Assembly: GCA_044227505.1 (NCBI GenBank)
Contig: JBGAWP010000012.1
Location: 8,265 to 72,264 of the forward strand
Direction: 5' to 3'
Origin: UBA7236 sp044227505
GTDB taxonomy: Bacteria; Bacteroidota; Bacteroidia; Chitinophagales; BACL12
DNA length: 64,000 bases
The translations under genes were made by a program, and so were the position numbers. How positions within the stretch are numbered: the stretch's first letter is position 1; the number at the start of each line of letters is the position of its first letter. The notes below the pieces were generated by a model, which worked only from the letters and a program-made list of their open reading frames with translations, was not told the DNA's origin and did no database searches. Of this stretch, positions 51,671-60,593 are shown in pieces.

Positions 51671-53518
51671 ATGCAAAGATTTTTTTTACTGATTCCACTG
51701 ATAATTTTTGCATTTAGTTTAAATGCACAAGTAAGTTCAATAAAAGGTGCCGAAAAAATATCTGCTGTATTAACAATTCGTTCAGCACCATTGCGCGATC
51801 TCCCAACTGCAAATCAAAATTTTACTGATAATCAATTGATCAGAACTAATGAAAGTCTTGATCAAAAAAACATAGGTGTTTTAAAAAATTATCCCTATTC
51901 TTATTCCCATGATTTGGGATTGCAGCGAGTTGCCGGGGATACAATTACTGTTATTGATTCCATATCAATATGGCAAGGATTAAATTCAAATGTTGATCCA
52001 TCAGATAATACGCTCGCCGTAAGTGCAAATTATGTGGTACAAATGACAAATAATATTTCCAATTCCATTATGAATGTTTGGGACAAATCAGGAAATTTAT
52101 TAGTGAATAAAATTAATACAGAAGATATTTCCGGTTTGGGTGATTATGGCGATCCTAATATTATTTATGATAGACGCGCGGATAGATTTGTATTCTGTGC
52201 ATTGGATGCCTATTCCTACAGCAAATTAGTTGTCTGTATTTCCGAAACAGGAGACCCTTCAGGAACATGGTTGGGATATTTATTAAGTTTTGCAAACGGA
52301 TTCCCCGATTATCCGAAAATTGCTGTTTGGGGTGATGGATATTATATTACCACAAATTCGAATGAACCTACAATTTGGGCATTAAAAAGAGATGAACTTC
52401 TCTCGGGAGTTGCCGTGGGCAATGCACAAAAATTTGAGCTTGATAGACTAGGTACTATTGGTTTTCAATCTGCTTCACCAGTAACAGAAACAGGAATAAA
52501 TCCTCCACCCGAAAATGCTCCAGCCATGTTTATGCGCGTTGCAGATGATGCTTGGTTTGGTATAGATTCTGATCACCTCGAAATATTTTTTGTTTCTATT
52601 AATTGGGAGGATGAAACATTGTCGGAACTTACAAATTCTTTTAATATTTCAACAATTCCTTACGATAGTAAAATGTGTGGGTTCGATAGTTGGGAATGTA
52701 TCCCGCAACCTGCTTCTGCTGTTAAGTTGGATCCATTAAGCGATATTGTTATGGATAAAGTGCAATATTTAAATTTTCAAGATCATGAAACAATAGTCTG
52801 CTCCCATGTTTGCCGAGCATATACTGCAGGTTATGCAGGGATAAGATGGTATGAATTAAGAAAATATCCGACACAAGAATGGGAAATATATCAACAAGGT
52901 ACATTTGCACCTGACGATAGCAATTACAGATTTATGCCATCTATCTCCATGAATGATTTAGGTACAATTGCATTGGGTTATAATATTTCTTCGCCGAAGG
53001 TATTTCCTGGAATTCGGATAACAGGAAGAACAGCATGCGACTCATTAAATATTATGACAGCACCTGAATTTAATGCGGTTGAGGGCACGGGTGCAAATTC
53101 TTATAACAGGTATGGTGATTATAACAATATGGTTGCTGACCCTTTTGATGGGTCTTTCTGGTTTACTTCAAATTACAATCCTTCTTCCAGCTGGAAAACC
53201 AAAATTGTTCATTTTAATATCGATTCCTGTGATCTGAAAAGTACAGAAACTCCTGTACTTGAGAATAGTATTGTAATTGGACCAAACCCGGTATCTGATC
53301 AGTTAAACTTGACATTAAATTCAGACATAACCGAAAATATTGAAGTAAAAATATTTGATATTTTAGGTCAGCTTATTTATCGGGAAATAATCTATGTTGA
53401 AAAAGGAATAAATACCATGGTTCTTGATTTTCAATTAATTGCAAATGGTACATATTTATTAAGTGTTAATATTAATGGCAAAGAACAAAGTGAAAAAATA
53501 ATTGTGCAACACAATTAA
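51671..53518 (+). CDS. Exported protein with T9SS type A sorting domain
   Basis: The 615-residue protein has a signal peptide MQRFFLLIPLIIFAFSLNAQ. The central 450 residues look like a beta-propeller or sialidase-like fold (VDPSDNTLAVSANYVVQMTN, GDYGDPNIIYDRRADRFVFC, DYPKIAVWGDGYYITTNSNE, NRYGDYNNMVADPFDGSFWF). Very similar strings occur in Bacteroidota secreted proteins of unknown function. The last 75 residues (IVIGPNPVSDQLNLTLNSD...) are the T9SS sorting domain. Secretion and surface attachment are expected; the activity is not known. Confidence 0.85.
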   Translation: MQRFFLLIPLIIFAFSLNAQVSSIKGAEKISAVLTIRSAPLRDLPTANQNFTDNQLIRTNESLDQKNIGVLKNYPYSYSHDLGLQRVAGDTITVIDSISIWQGLNSNVDPSDNTLAVSANYVVQMTNNISNSIMNVWDKSGNLLVNKINTEDISGLGDYGDPNIIYDRRADRFVFCALDAYSYSKLVVCISETGDPSGTWLGYLLSFANGFPDYPKIAVWGDGYYITTNSNEPTIWALKRDELLSGVAVGNAQKFELDRLGTIGFQSASPVTETGINPPPENAPAMFMRVADDAWFGIDSDHLEIFFVSINWEDETLSELTNSFNISTIPYDSKMCGFDSWECIPQPASAVKLDPLSDIVMDKVQYLNFQDHETIVCSHVCRAYTAGYAGIRWYELRKYPTQEWEIYQQGTFAPDDSNYRFMPSISMNDLGTIALGYNISSPKVFPGIRITGRTACDSLNIMTAPEFNAVEGTGANSYNRYGDYNNMVADPFDGSFWFTSNYNPSSSWKTKIVHFNIDSCDLKSTETPVLENSIVIGPNPVSDQLNLTLNSDITENIEVKIFDILGQLIYREIIYVEKGINTMVLDFQLIANGTYLLSVNINGKEQSEKIIVQHN

Positions 53519-53523
53519 AAAAA

Positions 53524-53556
53524 AATGTCTTCTGATCATTGCGATCAAAAGACATT
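53524..53556. terminator. Bidirectional terminator after the T9SS gene
   Basis: AATGTCTTCTGATC (53524-53537) pairs with GATCAAAAGACATT (53543-53556), 14 bp with one mismatch. It lies between convergent genes and is preceded by an A run; the T run is imperfect on the plus strand. Confidence 0.75.
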
Positions 53557-53584
53557 CATCTATATTTGTTGAGAACAAATTAAT

Positions 53585-54160
53585 TTAAAATTTCAATCCT
53601 GCATTTATAAATGCATAGTGTGCTTTTCCATCAAAATCGTTTTTAAAGAGATCTGCAGTATTAAAATTGTAACCCATATCCAGTGAGAGGAATAAAACAT
53701 CAACACCAGCACCTACAACTCCATTTACTCTTACCGCACTAAAATCATCGCGTGTAAAATCAAATTCATTTAAGGGTACATCAAGTAAACATGCAATTTC
53801 CGGTCCGGCATAAATACGAACATCCACCAACCTGTCAACTACCGGAACCAAACTTACTCCCAAATAAATGGGCACATTAATATAATTAAATTTAATGTCA
53901 TCAGACTGGAATACATCAGTAGCATCAAATCCTGAAAAATTTGTTTTCACCATTTGATACTCCATGCCAACCTGGCCATATAATAATTCTCCGAATCTGA
54001 TAAAGGTACCTGCCTGGAAACCTGACCGAGAGTCGGACTCCAAATCCGGTGACTTCATATTTACATTTGCAAAATTCGGTCCCGCATAAAGCCCAAGATC
54101 AATTTGTGAATATGCTGTTGCGCTTAAAAAGAGCAAGGAAGCAAATAAGTATTTTTTCAT
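53585..54160 (-). CDS. PorT-type outer membrane beta-barrel protein
   Basis: The 191-residue protein has a signal peptide MKKYLFASLLFLSATAYSQ. It then reads IDLGLYAGPNFANVNM, followed by alternating strands such as FLSLDMGYNFNTADLFKND and the C-terminal AHYAFINAGLKF ending in Phe, typical for small barrels of the outer-membrane beta-barrel (porin-like) family. Substrate and role are unknown. It is monocistronic. Confidence 0.85.
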   Translation of the reverse strand: MKKYLFASLLFLSATAYSQIDLGLYAGPNFANVNMKSPDLESDSRSGFQAGTFIRFGELLYGQVGMEYQMVKTNFSGFDATDVFQSDDIKFNYINVPIYLGVSLVPVVDRLVDVRIYAGPEIACLLDVPLNEFDFTRDDFSAVRVNGVVGAGVDVLFLSLDMGYNFNTADLFKNDFDGKAHYAFINAGLKF

Positions 54161-54388
54161 AACGTTTAATTTTCTGAAATCATTAATAAAAGGTGGAAAA
54201 ACTATGCCACAAACTATACAGAGTTCGTCAAACCGTTGCCCCTGCTAGGTTTCAGATGCATTTGCAACCGTATTTATCATTGTTTAGAATACCAAAATCG
54301 TGGAATTTTTTCCCTTATCGGCAACATAATTCCAATAAGAATTTGTTGACTATCGAATAGTTGATCAAAGTAAAATAATTGTAACCCG

Positions 54389-54396
54389 TATTTTTG
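54389..54396 (+). promoter_or_regulatory. Candidate -7 element of cinA
   Basis: TATTTTTG fits TAnnTTTG, 13 bp before the cinA ATG. The nearest TTG (54361) is 25 bp away, somewhat far for a -33 element. Confidence 0.4.
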
Positions 54397-54409
54397 TGAA
54401 AATTTATTT

Positions 54410-55657
54410 ATGCGCGCAGTAATAATTAGTATTGGTGATGAAATTTTAAACGGGACTACAGTTAACACAAATGCAAGTTTTATCTCCGGTGTGATACAAC
54501 CACTGGGGATTGAAATATTTGAGGTGCTGGCAATTGCCGATAACGCAGCGCATATTGAAGATACCCTATCTCATTATTCAGGCAAAGTGGAGTTTATTTT
54601 TATAACAGGCGGACTTGGCCCAACAAAAGATGACATCACTAAAAAAACTTTGTGCACATTTTTCAAAAGTAAACTGGTATTTCATGAAGATATTTTATTG
54701 CGATTAAAAGCGGCATTTGAAAAAAGAAATATTCCGTTTACGGAAAACAATCATGATCAGGCAATGTATCCAGATAATTGTGTCATATTAAAAAATAATT
54801 TGGGAACAGCACAAGGAATGTGGTTCCAGCATGATCATACTTCTGTTATTTCATTACCCGGTGTTCCTTTTGAAATGAAGGGGTTAATGTTGGATGAAGT
54901 AATTCCTAAATTAAAAAAGGACTTTCAGTTTCCCAACATTGTAAATAAACATATTATGACCAGCGGAATGAGTGAAAGTCTGGTTGCAAAAAAAATAGAA
55001 ATTATTGAGAGCCGATTACCGGATAATATTTCTTTGGCTTTTTTACCTTCCCCGGGAGTTGTGAAATTGCGACTTACTGCCAAAGGAGATAACCTTCCGG
55101 AATTAGAGAAATTATTACAGTCATTTAAAAAAGACATTCAACTTGAATTGGGCAATTTTGTTTATGGGGAGGAGGCAGTTTTACTTGAAGAATTTATTGG
55201 TACACAATTGAAATCAAACAATTTAACCCTTTCTACAGCTGAAAGTTGTACCGGGGGTAAGATAGCCCATAAGATCACCGGGATAGCCGGGGCCTCCGAA
55301 TATTTCAAAGGTTCGGTAGTTACCTATACCAAGGAATTAAAAATGAAGCTTTTGCAGGTGAAGGAGGAAACGCTGCAACAATTCGGTGCTGTTAGTGAAC
55401 AAACAGTGAGTGAAATGTTAGACGGAGCTCATCAATTACTAAACACCGATTTCGTGATCGCCGTTTCAGGAAATGCAGGCCCTGGTAGCGATGGGGATAC
55501 TGCGCCTGTCGGTACTATATTTATTGGAGTATCCGGAATGGGGAAAAAGTCGATAAAAAAGTATTTTTTCAACAAGAACCGTGACATAAATATTGAATAT
55601 GCATGCATGTTTGCATTACATGATATGCGCATTCTGTTAGCCGATTGCCTTGGTTAA
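54410..55657 (+). CDS. cinA: CinA-family protein (nicotinamide-nucleotide amidohydrolase / ADP-ribose pyrophosphatase-like)
   Basis: The 415-residue two-domain protein is of standard length. The N-terminal MoCF-like domain (MRAVIISIGDEILNGTTVNT, FIFITGGLGPTKDDITKKTL) occupies residues 1-170. The C-terminal CinA domain (about 255-415) has LSTAESCTGGKIAHKITGIA, GASEYFKGSVVTYTKELKMK and ISGNAGPGSDGDTAPVGTIF. The C-domain deamidates nicotinamide mononucleotide for NAD recycling. A promoter for the E2 gene overlaps the end of this gene. Confidence 0.95.
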   Translation: MRAVIISIGDEILNGTTVNTNASFISGVIQPLGIEIFEVLAIADNAAHIEDTLSHYSGKVEFIFITGGLGPTKDDITKKTLCTFFKSKLVFHEDILLRLKAAFEKRNIPFTENNHDQAMYPDNCVILKNNLGTAQGMWFQHDHTSVISLPGVPFEMKGLMLDEVIPKLKKDFQFPNIVNKHIMTSGMSESLVAKKIEIIESRLPDNISLAFLPSPGVVKLRLTAKGDNLPELEKLLQSFKKDIQLELGNFVYGEEAVLLEEFIGTQLKSNNLTLSTAESCTGGKIAHKITGIAGASEYFKGSVVTYTKELKMKLLQVKEETLQQFGAVSEQTVSEMLDGAHQLLNTDFVIAVSGNAGPGSDGDTAPVGTIFIGVSGMGKKSIKKYFFNKNRDINIEYACMFALHDMRILLADCLG

Positions 55658-55680
55658 GCGTTATAAAGGCAGTAATTTTG
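55650..55680 (+). promoter_or_regulatory. Bacteroidota-type promoter of the E2 gene
   Basis: TTG at 55650-55652 and TAATTTTG at 55673-55680 are separated by 20 bp, which fits the -33/-7 arrangement of Bacteroidota. It overlaps the last codons of cinA. A leader of about 68 nt precedes the ATG at 55754. Confidence 0.6.
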
Positions 55681-55753
55681 CGGAAAGTGTTAAATAGCCG
55701 GGGCAACCTATTGCCAACAATAATTTTAACGATAAAAGGGAGAAAATAAAATC

Positions 55754-57061
55754 ATGTCGCAACAAGAACTGATCATGCCTAAATTGGGCGAAAGTATTAT
55801 GGAGGCCACTATTCTGAAATGGTTAAAAAAAGAAGGTGATAATGTAGAACTCGATGAAGCTGTGCTCGAGATCGCAACGGATAAGGTAGATAGTGAGGTG
55901 CCGTCGCCATTTGCCGGTAAGATCACAAAAATTTTATTCAAGGAAGGTGATGTAGTACAAATAGGTAAGGCGATAGCTATGATTGAAACTTCGGGAAGTG
56001 CGGAAACACAGGTTACTGCTCCCATTGTAAAACAAGAGGTTAAACAGGAAGTTGTAAAAGAAACTGTTGTTGAACAAAAAGTGGTCTCTTCCGGGAATGC
56101 TGCAGATCGGTTTTATTCGCCTTTGGTACTCAATATTGCCCGGGAAGAAGGTATTACCATGTCAGAATTAGAAAATATCGACGGTACGGGCAAGGATGAC
56201 AGGGTTACAAAAGCTGATATCTTGGCCTATGTTAAAGATCGCGAGGCCGGAAATGTGAAAACTCCGGTTTTAGCCGAAAAAAAAGCGGAAACCACGGTTA
56301 CCGAAGAAAAACCAAGCGTAAATGCCCCTCAGGTAATATCTTCCAAATCCGGTACGGGCGAAATTGTGGAAATGGATCGCATGCGCAAGCTTATCGCCGA
56401 TCATATGGTAATGAGCAAAAAAACCTCTCCACACGTTACCTCATATGTTGAAGTTGACATGACACCAATTGTGGAATGGAGAAACAAGACCAAAGAAAAA
56501 TTTGAGAAACGCGAGGGACAAAAGATCACCTTCACTCCTATTTTTATAGAGGCCGTGGCCAAAGCCATTAAAGATTTTCCGGGTATCAATATTTCTGTTG
56601 ATGGATATACGATAACTTATAAGAAAGACATTAATATCGGGATGGCAGCAGCTTTACCAAGCGGAAACCTGATTGTACCGGTTATCAGAAATGCCGACAG
56701 AATGAATCTTGTGGGTTTAACCGCCGTTGTGAACGACCTCGCATTCCGTGCCCGAAATAATAAACTTAAACCTGATGAGATCCAGGATGGAACATTTACG
56801 CTTACTAATGTAGGATCATTTGGCAGTTTAATGGGAACACCAATTATTAATCAACCGCAGGTTGCAATTCTTGCAGTTGGTGCTATTAAGAAAAAGCCGG
56901 TTGTAATGGAGACTGAATACGGAGATGTTATTGCCATTAGACACATGATGTTCATGAGTATGAGTTACGACCATAGAGTTGTTGATGGAATGTTGGGTGG
57001 AACATTTTTAAAACGGGTAGCAGATTATTTGGAAGGATTTGACGTTAACAGAGAAATATAA
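55754..57061 (+). CDS. 2-oxoacid dehydrogenase E2 component (dihydrolipoyl acyltransferase)
   Basis: In this 435-residue protein the lipoyl domain (1-77) has LEIATDKVDSEVPSP with lipoylated K44. A Val/Glu/Lys-rich linker leads to the E3/E1-binding domain (about 118-160, YSPLVLNIAREEGITMSELE, GKDDRVTKADILAYV). A second linker precedes the catalytic domain with SYDHRVVDGMLGG (H407, D411). Substrate (pyruvate, branched-chain or 2-oxoglutarate) cannot be settled from this gene alone; a branched-chain or pyruvate type seems likelier because no E1 of the 2-oxoglutarate type is adjacent. Confidence 0.93.
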   Translation: MSQQELIMPKLGESIMEATILKWLKKEGDNVELDEAVLEIATDKVDSEVPSPFAGKITKILFKEGDVVQIGKAIAMIETSGSAETQVTAPIVKQEVKQEVVKETVVEQKVVSSGNAADRFYSPLVLNIAREEGITMSELENIDGTGKDDRVTKADILAYVKDREAGNVKTPVLAEKKAETTVTEEKPSVNAPQVISSKSGTGEIVEMDRMRKLIADHMVMSKKTSPHVTSYVEVDMTPIVEWRNKTKEKFEKREGQKITFTPIFIEAVAKAIKDFPGINISVDGYTITYKKDINIGMAAALPSGNLIVPVIRNADRMNLVGLTAVVNDLAFRARNNKLKPDEIQDGTFTLTNVGSFGSLMGTPIINQPQVAILAVGAIKKKPVVMETEYGDVIAIRHMMFMSMSYDHRVVDGMLGGTFLKRVADYLEGFDVNREI

Positions 57062-57156
57062 AAAATCGCAACAATTCATACCCATACTATTTGAAAATTG
57101 GGTAAATTTATTTGCGATTGAATGGAAATTATTGTTACAATTAAAATATCAGACCT

Positions 57157-58548
57157 ATGTATATCGAACAACTTTATACAAACTGTTTAGCTGAAGCAGC
57201 ATATTATATTGAAAGTGATGGTGTAGCTGCTATTATAGATCCGCTAAGAGAAACTGAACCCTATATTGAAAAGGCAAAGAGCCGCAATGCAACGATAAAA
57301 TATATATTTGAAACGCATTTCCATGCAGATTTTGTTTCAGGTCATATAGATCTCGCAAAACGAACCGGAGCAAAAATAATTTACGGTCCTGAAGCAAATA
57401 CCAATTACGAAGTGATCAATGCAAAAGACGGAGAAGAATTCCATATTGGAAAAATAAAAATAAAAGCATTACACACTCCCGGACATACCTTAGAATCAAC
57501 TTGTTATTTACTCAGCGATGAGGATGGTAAAAATCATTGCATATTTACCGGCGATACATTATTTGTTGGAGATGTTGGAAGACCTGATCTTTTAGATGGT
57601 GTAATGACCAAGGAGGAACTTGCATCAAAAATGTACGACTCCTTAAATAATAAAATAAAAGTGTTGGATGATGATGTTATCGTTTACCCTGCACATGGTC
57701 CCGGAAGTGCTTGTGGCAAAAGTATGGGCAAAGAAACTTTTTCAACGATAGGAATTCAGAAAAAAACAAATTATGCGTTGCAGGAAATGACGAGAGATGC
57801 ATTTATTCTATCTGTTACTGATGGGTTATCCGTCCCTCCGCAATATTTTTTTGAAGATGCACGTATCAATAAAAATGGATACGATTCCATTGATAATATC
57901 ATCAAAAAAAATACTACACCATTAAATATTGAGGAGCTTGAAAAAGCAGTTCAAAACGGTGCTTTAATTCTTGATACCCGAATTGCAGATCATTTTGAAA
58001 AAGGTTTTATTCAGAGTTCATTAAATATCGGGTTAAATGGAATGTTTGCTGTTTGGGTTGGAACATTAATAGATATCAATACGCCGTTGGTATTAATTAC
58101 AGATATAGGAAAGGAGGAGGAAACAGTTTTAAGATTAGCGCGTGTAGGTTATGAAAATGTGATAGGATACCTGAATGGCGGAATTGCAACATGGGAAGAT
58201 GCGGGCAAACCGGTAGAATCAGTGAATACAATTTTAGCGGATGATATCGCACAATATTATGGTGATTCCGGATATACTATTTTAGATGTACGCAAACCTT
58301 CTGAATTTGAATCAGAACATATTAAAGGAGCTATTAATATTCAATTGAGTGAAATTGAAGATAGATTAAACGAATTGGATGCTGATCAAAAATATATTAT
58401 TCATTGCGCAGCCGGTTATAGAAGTATGATGGCAGCCTCTATTTTAAAAAGTAACGGAATAAATAATTTTATGAATGTTGCTGGAGGATGGGGAAGTATT
58501 AAAAAAACTAATTTGCCAACTGAAGTTTCTATTGGTGAAATGATCTGA
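57157..58548 (+). CDS. MBL-fold persulfide dioxygenase-like protein fused to two rhodanese domains, second copy
   Basis: The 463-residue protein has the same layout as the gene at 23541. MBL ligands are H54, H56 and D58 (THFHAD), H110, D133 and H180. A first rhodanese-like domain follows (LILDTRIADHFEKGFIQSSL, with no catalytic cysteine at the loop). The C-terminal rhodanese has IIHCAAGYRSMM with C417. It stands alone rather than in the redox operon, so it may be the constitutive copy. Persulfide oxidation is inferred from the family. Confidence 0.9.
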   Translation: MYIEQLYTNCLAEAAYYIESDGVAAIIDPLRETEPYIEKAKSRNATIKYIFETHFHADFVSGHIDLAKRTGAKIIYGPEANTNYEVINAKDGEEFHIGKIKIKALHTPGHTLESTCYLLSDEDGKNHCIFTGDTLFVGDVGRPDLLDGVMTKEELASKMYDSLNNKIKVLDDDVIVYPAHGPGSACGKSMGKETFSTIGIQKKTNYALQEMTRDAFILSVTDGLSVPPQYFFEDARINKNGYDSIDNIIKKNTTPLNIEELEKAVQNGALILDTRIADHFEKGFIQSSLNIGLNGMFAVWVGTLIDINTPLVLITDIGKEEETVLRLARVGYENVIGYLNGGIATWEDAGKPVESVNTILADDIAQYYGDSGYTILDVRKPSEFESEHIKGAINIQLSEIEDRLNELDADQKYIIHCAAGYRSMMAASILKSNGINNFMNVAGGWGSIKKTNLPTEVSIGEMI

Positions 58549-58650
58549 GAGAAATTGACAATTGACAATTTCGGAAGCGGAGATGCAAATTGAATTTTAT
58601 TTGGAGTAACTGATAACACACAGCAAGAATACACACATTTTAAATATTTA

Positions 58651-59049
58651 ATGCGAAAAATTATTTTGGTCATATTTGTTTTATTCCTATCCGTTGCCTG
58701 TGAAGATCAGCGGGTGAATCAGGCTATTGATAAGATAAGCAGAAGCTGGACAGTATACAAATATGAAAAAGATGGCATAGATATTACTCCTGTTTTTACC
58801 TCTAATTACGTTAATTATATACTCACCTGCGAAAAGTCACAGGACTATACCGAATCTTTTATTCTCTTCGGAACTCCTGTTACAATTACAGGAATTTATA
58901 TATTCAGCGATCAGGCGCAAATTTTAACCCTCTCCGATGAATTTCAATCACGTGTATTTGATATTATCACACTCAATAATAGTGATATGACATTGCAGGA
59001 TCTTAATGCAGATACTACTGAAGTGTATTATTTTGAAGCGGTGATCTGA
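58651..59049 (+). CDS. Small lipocalin-like lipoprotein
   Basis: The 132-residue protein has the lipobox LFLSVAC (C17). After it, ISRSWTVYKYEKDGIDITPV and later strands (GIYIFSDQAQILTLSDE, FDIITLNNSDMTLQDLNADT) look like the short lipocalin-like beta-barrel found in many Bacteroidota lipoproteins, where W in RSW is conserved. The function is unknown. Repeated DNA begins right after its stop. Confidence 0.7.
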   Translation: MRKIILVIFVLFLSVACEDQRVNQAIDKISRSWTVYKYEKDGIDITPVFTSNYVNYILTCEKSQDYTESFILFGTPVTITGIYIFSDQAQILTLSDEFQSRVFDIITLNNSDMTLQDLNADTTEVYYFEAVI

Positions 59050-59320
59050 TGAGTGATGAGTGATGAGTAATGAGTTTGATCCTCGTAAGCCGGATCCTTT
59101 TACTCTTGACTAATGACTATTGACTCCTGACTATTGACTACTGGTGAGTAGTGAGTGGTGAGTTTGATCCTAGTAAACCGAATTCATTTACTCCTGACTA
59201 ATGACTCCTGACTCTACCCCCCAAACGCCGTGGTTGTGTGTTTTTCACCAACCACAGCCGGACGAAGTAAGAACTTTTATTCCAACGATATCTTATGACT
59301 AGGTGAATGGTGAGTAGTGA

Positions 59321-59354
59321 CATATAGTAGATCTCCTGCGTCGATCACTATATG
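59321..59354. repeat. Palindrome CATATAGT within the mosaic
   Basis: CATATAGT (59321-59328) and ACTATATG (59347-59354) are exact inverted repeats around 18 bases. It interrupts a run of GTGAGT-type words, as if inserted into the module. Confidence 0.6.
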
Positions 59355-59525
59355 TTTCAGTGGTGAGTTTGATCTTCGTAAGCCGATTGTTTTTACTACT
59401 GACCATTGACTCTTGAAAATCGTGAGGCGTGAATCGTGAGTCTGGATTCTCCATAACTGGATATTTTTACTCCTAACTAATGACTATTGACTCCTGACTA
59501 TTGACAGAATGAGTAATGAGTTATG

Positions 59526-59592
59526 CCCGCCCGGATGACCCGGTCGGACGGGAGTAATGAGCCTGCCTGCCGACAGCGCAGCGGCAGGCAGG
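59526..59592. repeat. Two GC-rich palindromes nested in the mosaic
   Basis: CCCGCCCG (59526-59533) pairs with CGGACGGG (59545-59552) with one mismatch. CCTGCCTGCCG (59562-59572) pairs perfectly with CGGCAGGCAGG (59582-59592). Both are far richer in G+C than their surroundings and lie between a GAGTAATGAG word and the next TTTGATC block. Confidence 0.85.
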
Positions 59593-59724
59593 TTTGATCG
59601 TCGTAAGCCGGAACTTTTTTCTCCTGACTAATGACTCTTGACTATTGACTATTGACTATTGACTCCTGACAAATGACTATTGATACCAGTTCTGAGTTAT
59701 ATATTGATTAATACGCAAACTAAA

Positions 59725-59768
59725 AAGCCACAAATTCACGCTTAATAAAATTCGTGAATTCGTGGCTT
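59725..59768. terminator. Long hairpin in the convergent gap
   Basis: AAGCCACAAATTCACG (59725-59740) pairs with CGTGAATTCGTGGCTT (59753-59768), 16 bp with one mismatch. It lies between the convergent lipoprotein and cyclophilin genes and could end transcription of either, though it has no clean T run. Confidence 0.5.
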
Positions 59769-59872
59769 CCTTAATTCATTTTATTTCAATTGGTAAAATT
59801 TACTTTTAAGGCAGAACCCTTTTTAAACCCTTACAACCCTTCCTTCCTTTTTTACTCCTTAGACCCTTAACC

Positions 59873-59945
59873 TTCGAATCTTCGGCTCTTCTCCCCTTCG
59901 ATTCTTCAATTCTTCTCCCTTCGATTCTTTATTTCCTCTTCACAT
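59873..59945. repeat. Short imperfect tandem repeat at the cyclophilin stop
   Basis: About three copies of a 23-24 bp pyrimidine-rich unit containing TTCGATTCTTC and CTTCTCCC run into the stop codon of the cyclophilin gene. The stretch 59800-59872 is also low in complexity, with repeated CCCTT words. Confidence 0.65.
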
Positions 59946-60564
59946 CCCCCTTTGCCTCGTATTCCTTAAATATGGCAGCAGGATCATATTTTTTTACTGC
60001 CTTTCCTTTGCGGATAATTTTGATATGATTGATCACATCGCCTTGTGCGATCTGATTAACTACATCTTGCCCTTCAACTACATGACCAAAAACTGCATGT
60101 TTATTGTCGAGCCATGAAGTCTCTTTATGGGTGATGAAGAACTGACTTCCATTAGTGAATTTACCGGCATTAGCCATGGAGAGTATTCCGGGACCTGTAT
60201 GTCGGAGGTCGCTGTGGAATTCGTCTTTAAATGCATATCCTGGCCCGCCGCTGCCATTTCCAACAGGATCACCACCTTGAATCATGAAGTCAGCGATCAC
60301 ACGATGAAATTTCAAACTGTCGTAATAAGGGGTGCCAAGTGGTTTTGCAGTATTTTGGATTTTTCCCTCAGCCAACCCAACAAAATTAGCAACAGTGAGA
60401 GGCGTTTTTTGAAACTCCAGAAATAACATAATATTGCCTTTGGAAGTTTGCACTTCTGCATACAATCCATCAGGTAAATGTTTATATTTTCTTCTATCAC
60501 ATTGAGCAGATACAAGTGATTGAAATAAAAGGACCAATGCAATTAATAAACTTGTTTTTTTCAT
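59929..60564 (-). CDS. Exported peptidyl-prolyl cis-trans isomerase (cyclophilin type)
   Basis: The 211-residue protein has a signal peptide MKKTSLLIALVLLFQSLVSA followed by the cyclophilin domain: FHRVIADFMIQGGDPVGNGS (catalytic Arg), SMANAGKFTNGSQFFIT, and WLDNKHAVFGHVVEGQDVVN. It should work in the periplasm on protein folding. The stop lies at the end of a degenerate repeat. It begins 29 bp after the NrnA gene on the same strand, so they are probably co-transcribed. Confidence 0.93.
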   Translation of the reverse strand: MKKTSLLIALVLLFQSLVSAQCDRRKYKHLPDGLYAEVQTSKGNIMLFLEFQKTPLTVANFVGLAEGKIQNTAKPLGTPYYDSLKFHRVIADFMIQGGDPVGNGSGGPGYAFKDEFHSDLRHTGPGILSMANAGKFTNGSQFFITHKETSWLDNKHAVFGHVVEGQDVVNQIAQGDVINHIKIIRKGKAVKKYDPAAIFKEYEAKGDVKRK

Positions 60565-60593
60565 ATAGATCTAAATTTTTGAATTAGTGTTTT

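Larger units (their letters stand above)
59050..59690 (+). repeat. Mosaic dispersed repeat, copy 2 (at least four modules)
   Basis: No gene is present. A module recurs with starts near 59073, 59162, 59367 and 59592: GTTTGATC, TCGTAAGCCGG, a T-rich run, then words TGACTAA, TGACTAT and TGACTCC on a seven-base step. Each is preceded by GAGTGAT or GTGAGTA words on the same step. A diverged module at 59417-59505 matches the reverse complement of the region at 2195-2420. The GAGT words on the left and the GACT/ACTC words on the right are partly complementary. Confidence 0.85.

Noticed and set aside
59870..59945. tRNA-like TTCGAATC string
   Set aside because: It belongs to a degenerate pyrimidine-rich repeat and there is no cloverleaf around it.
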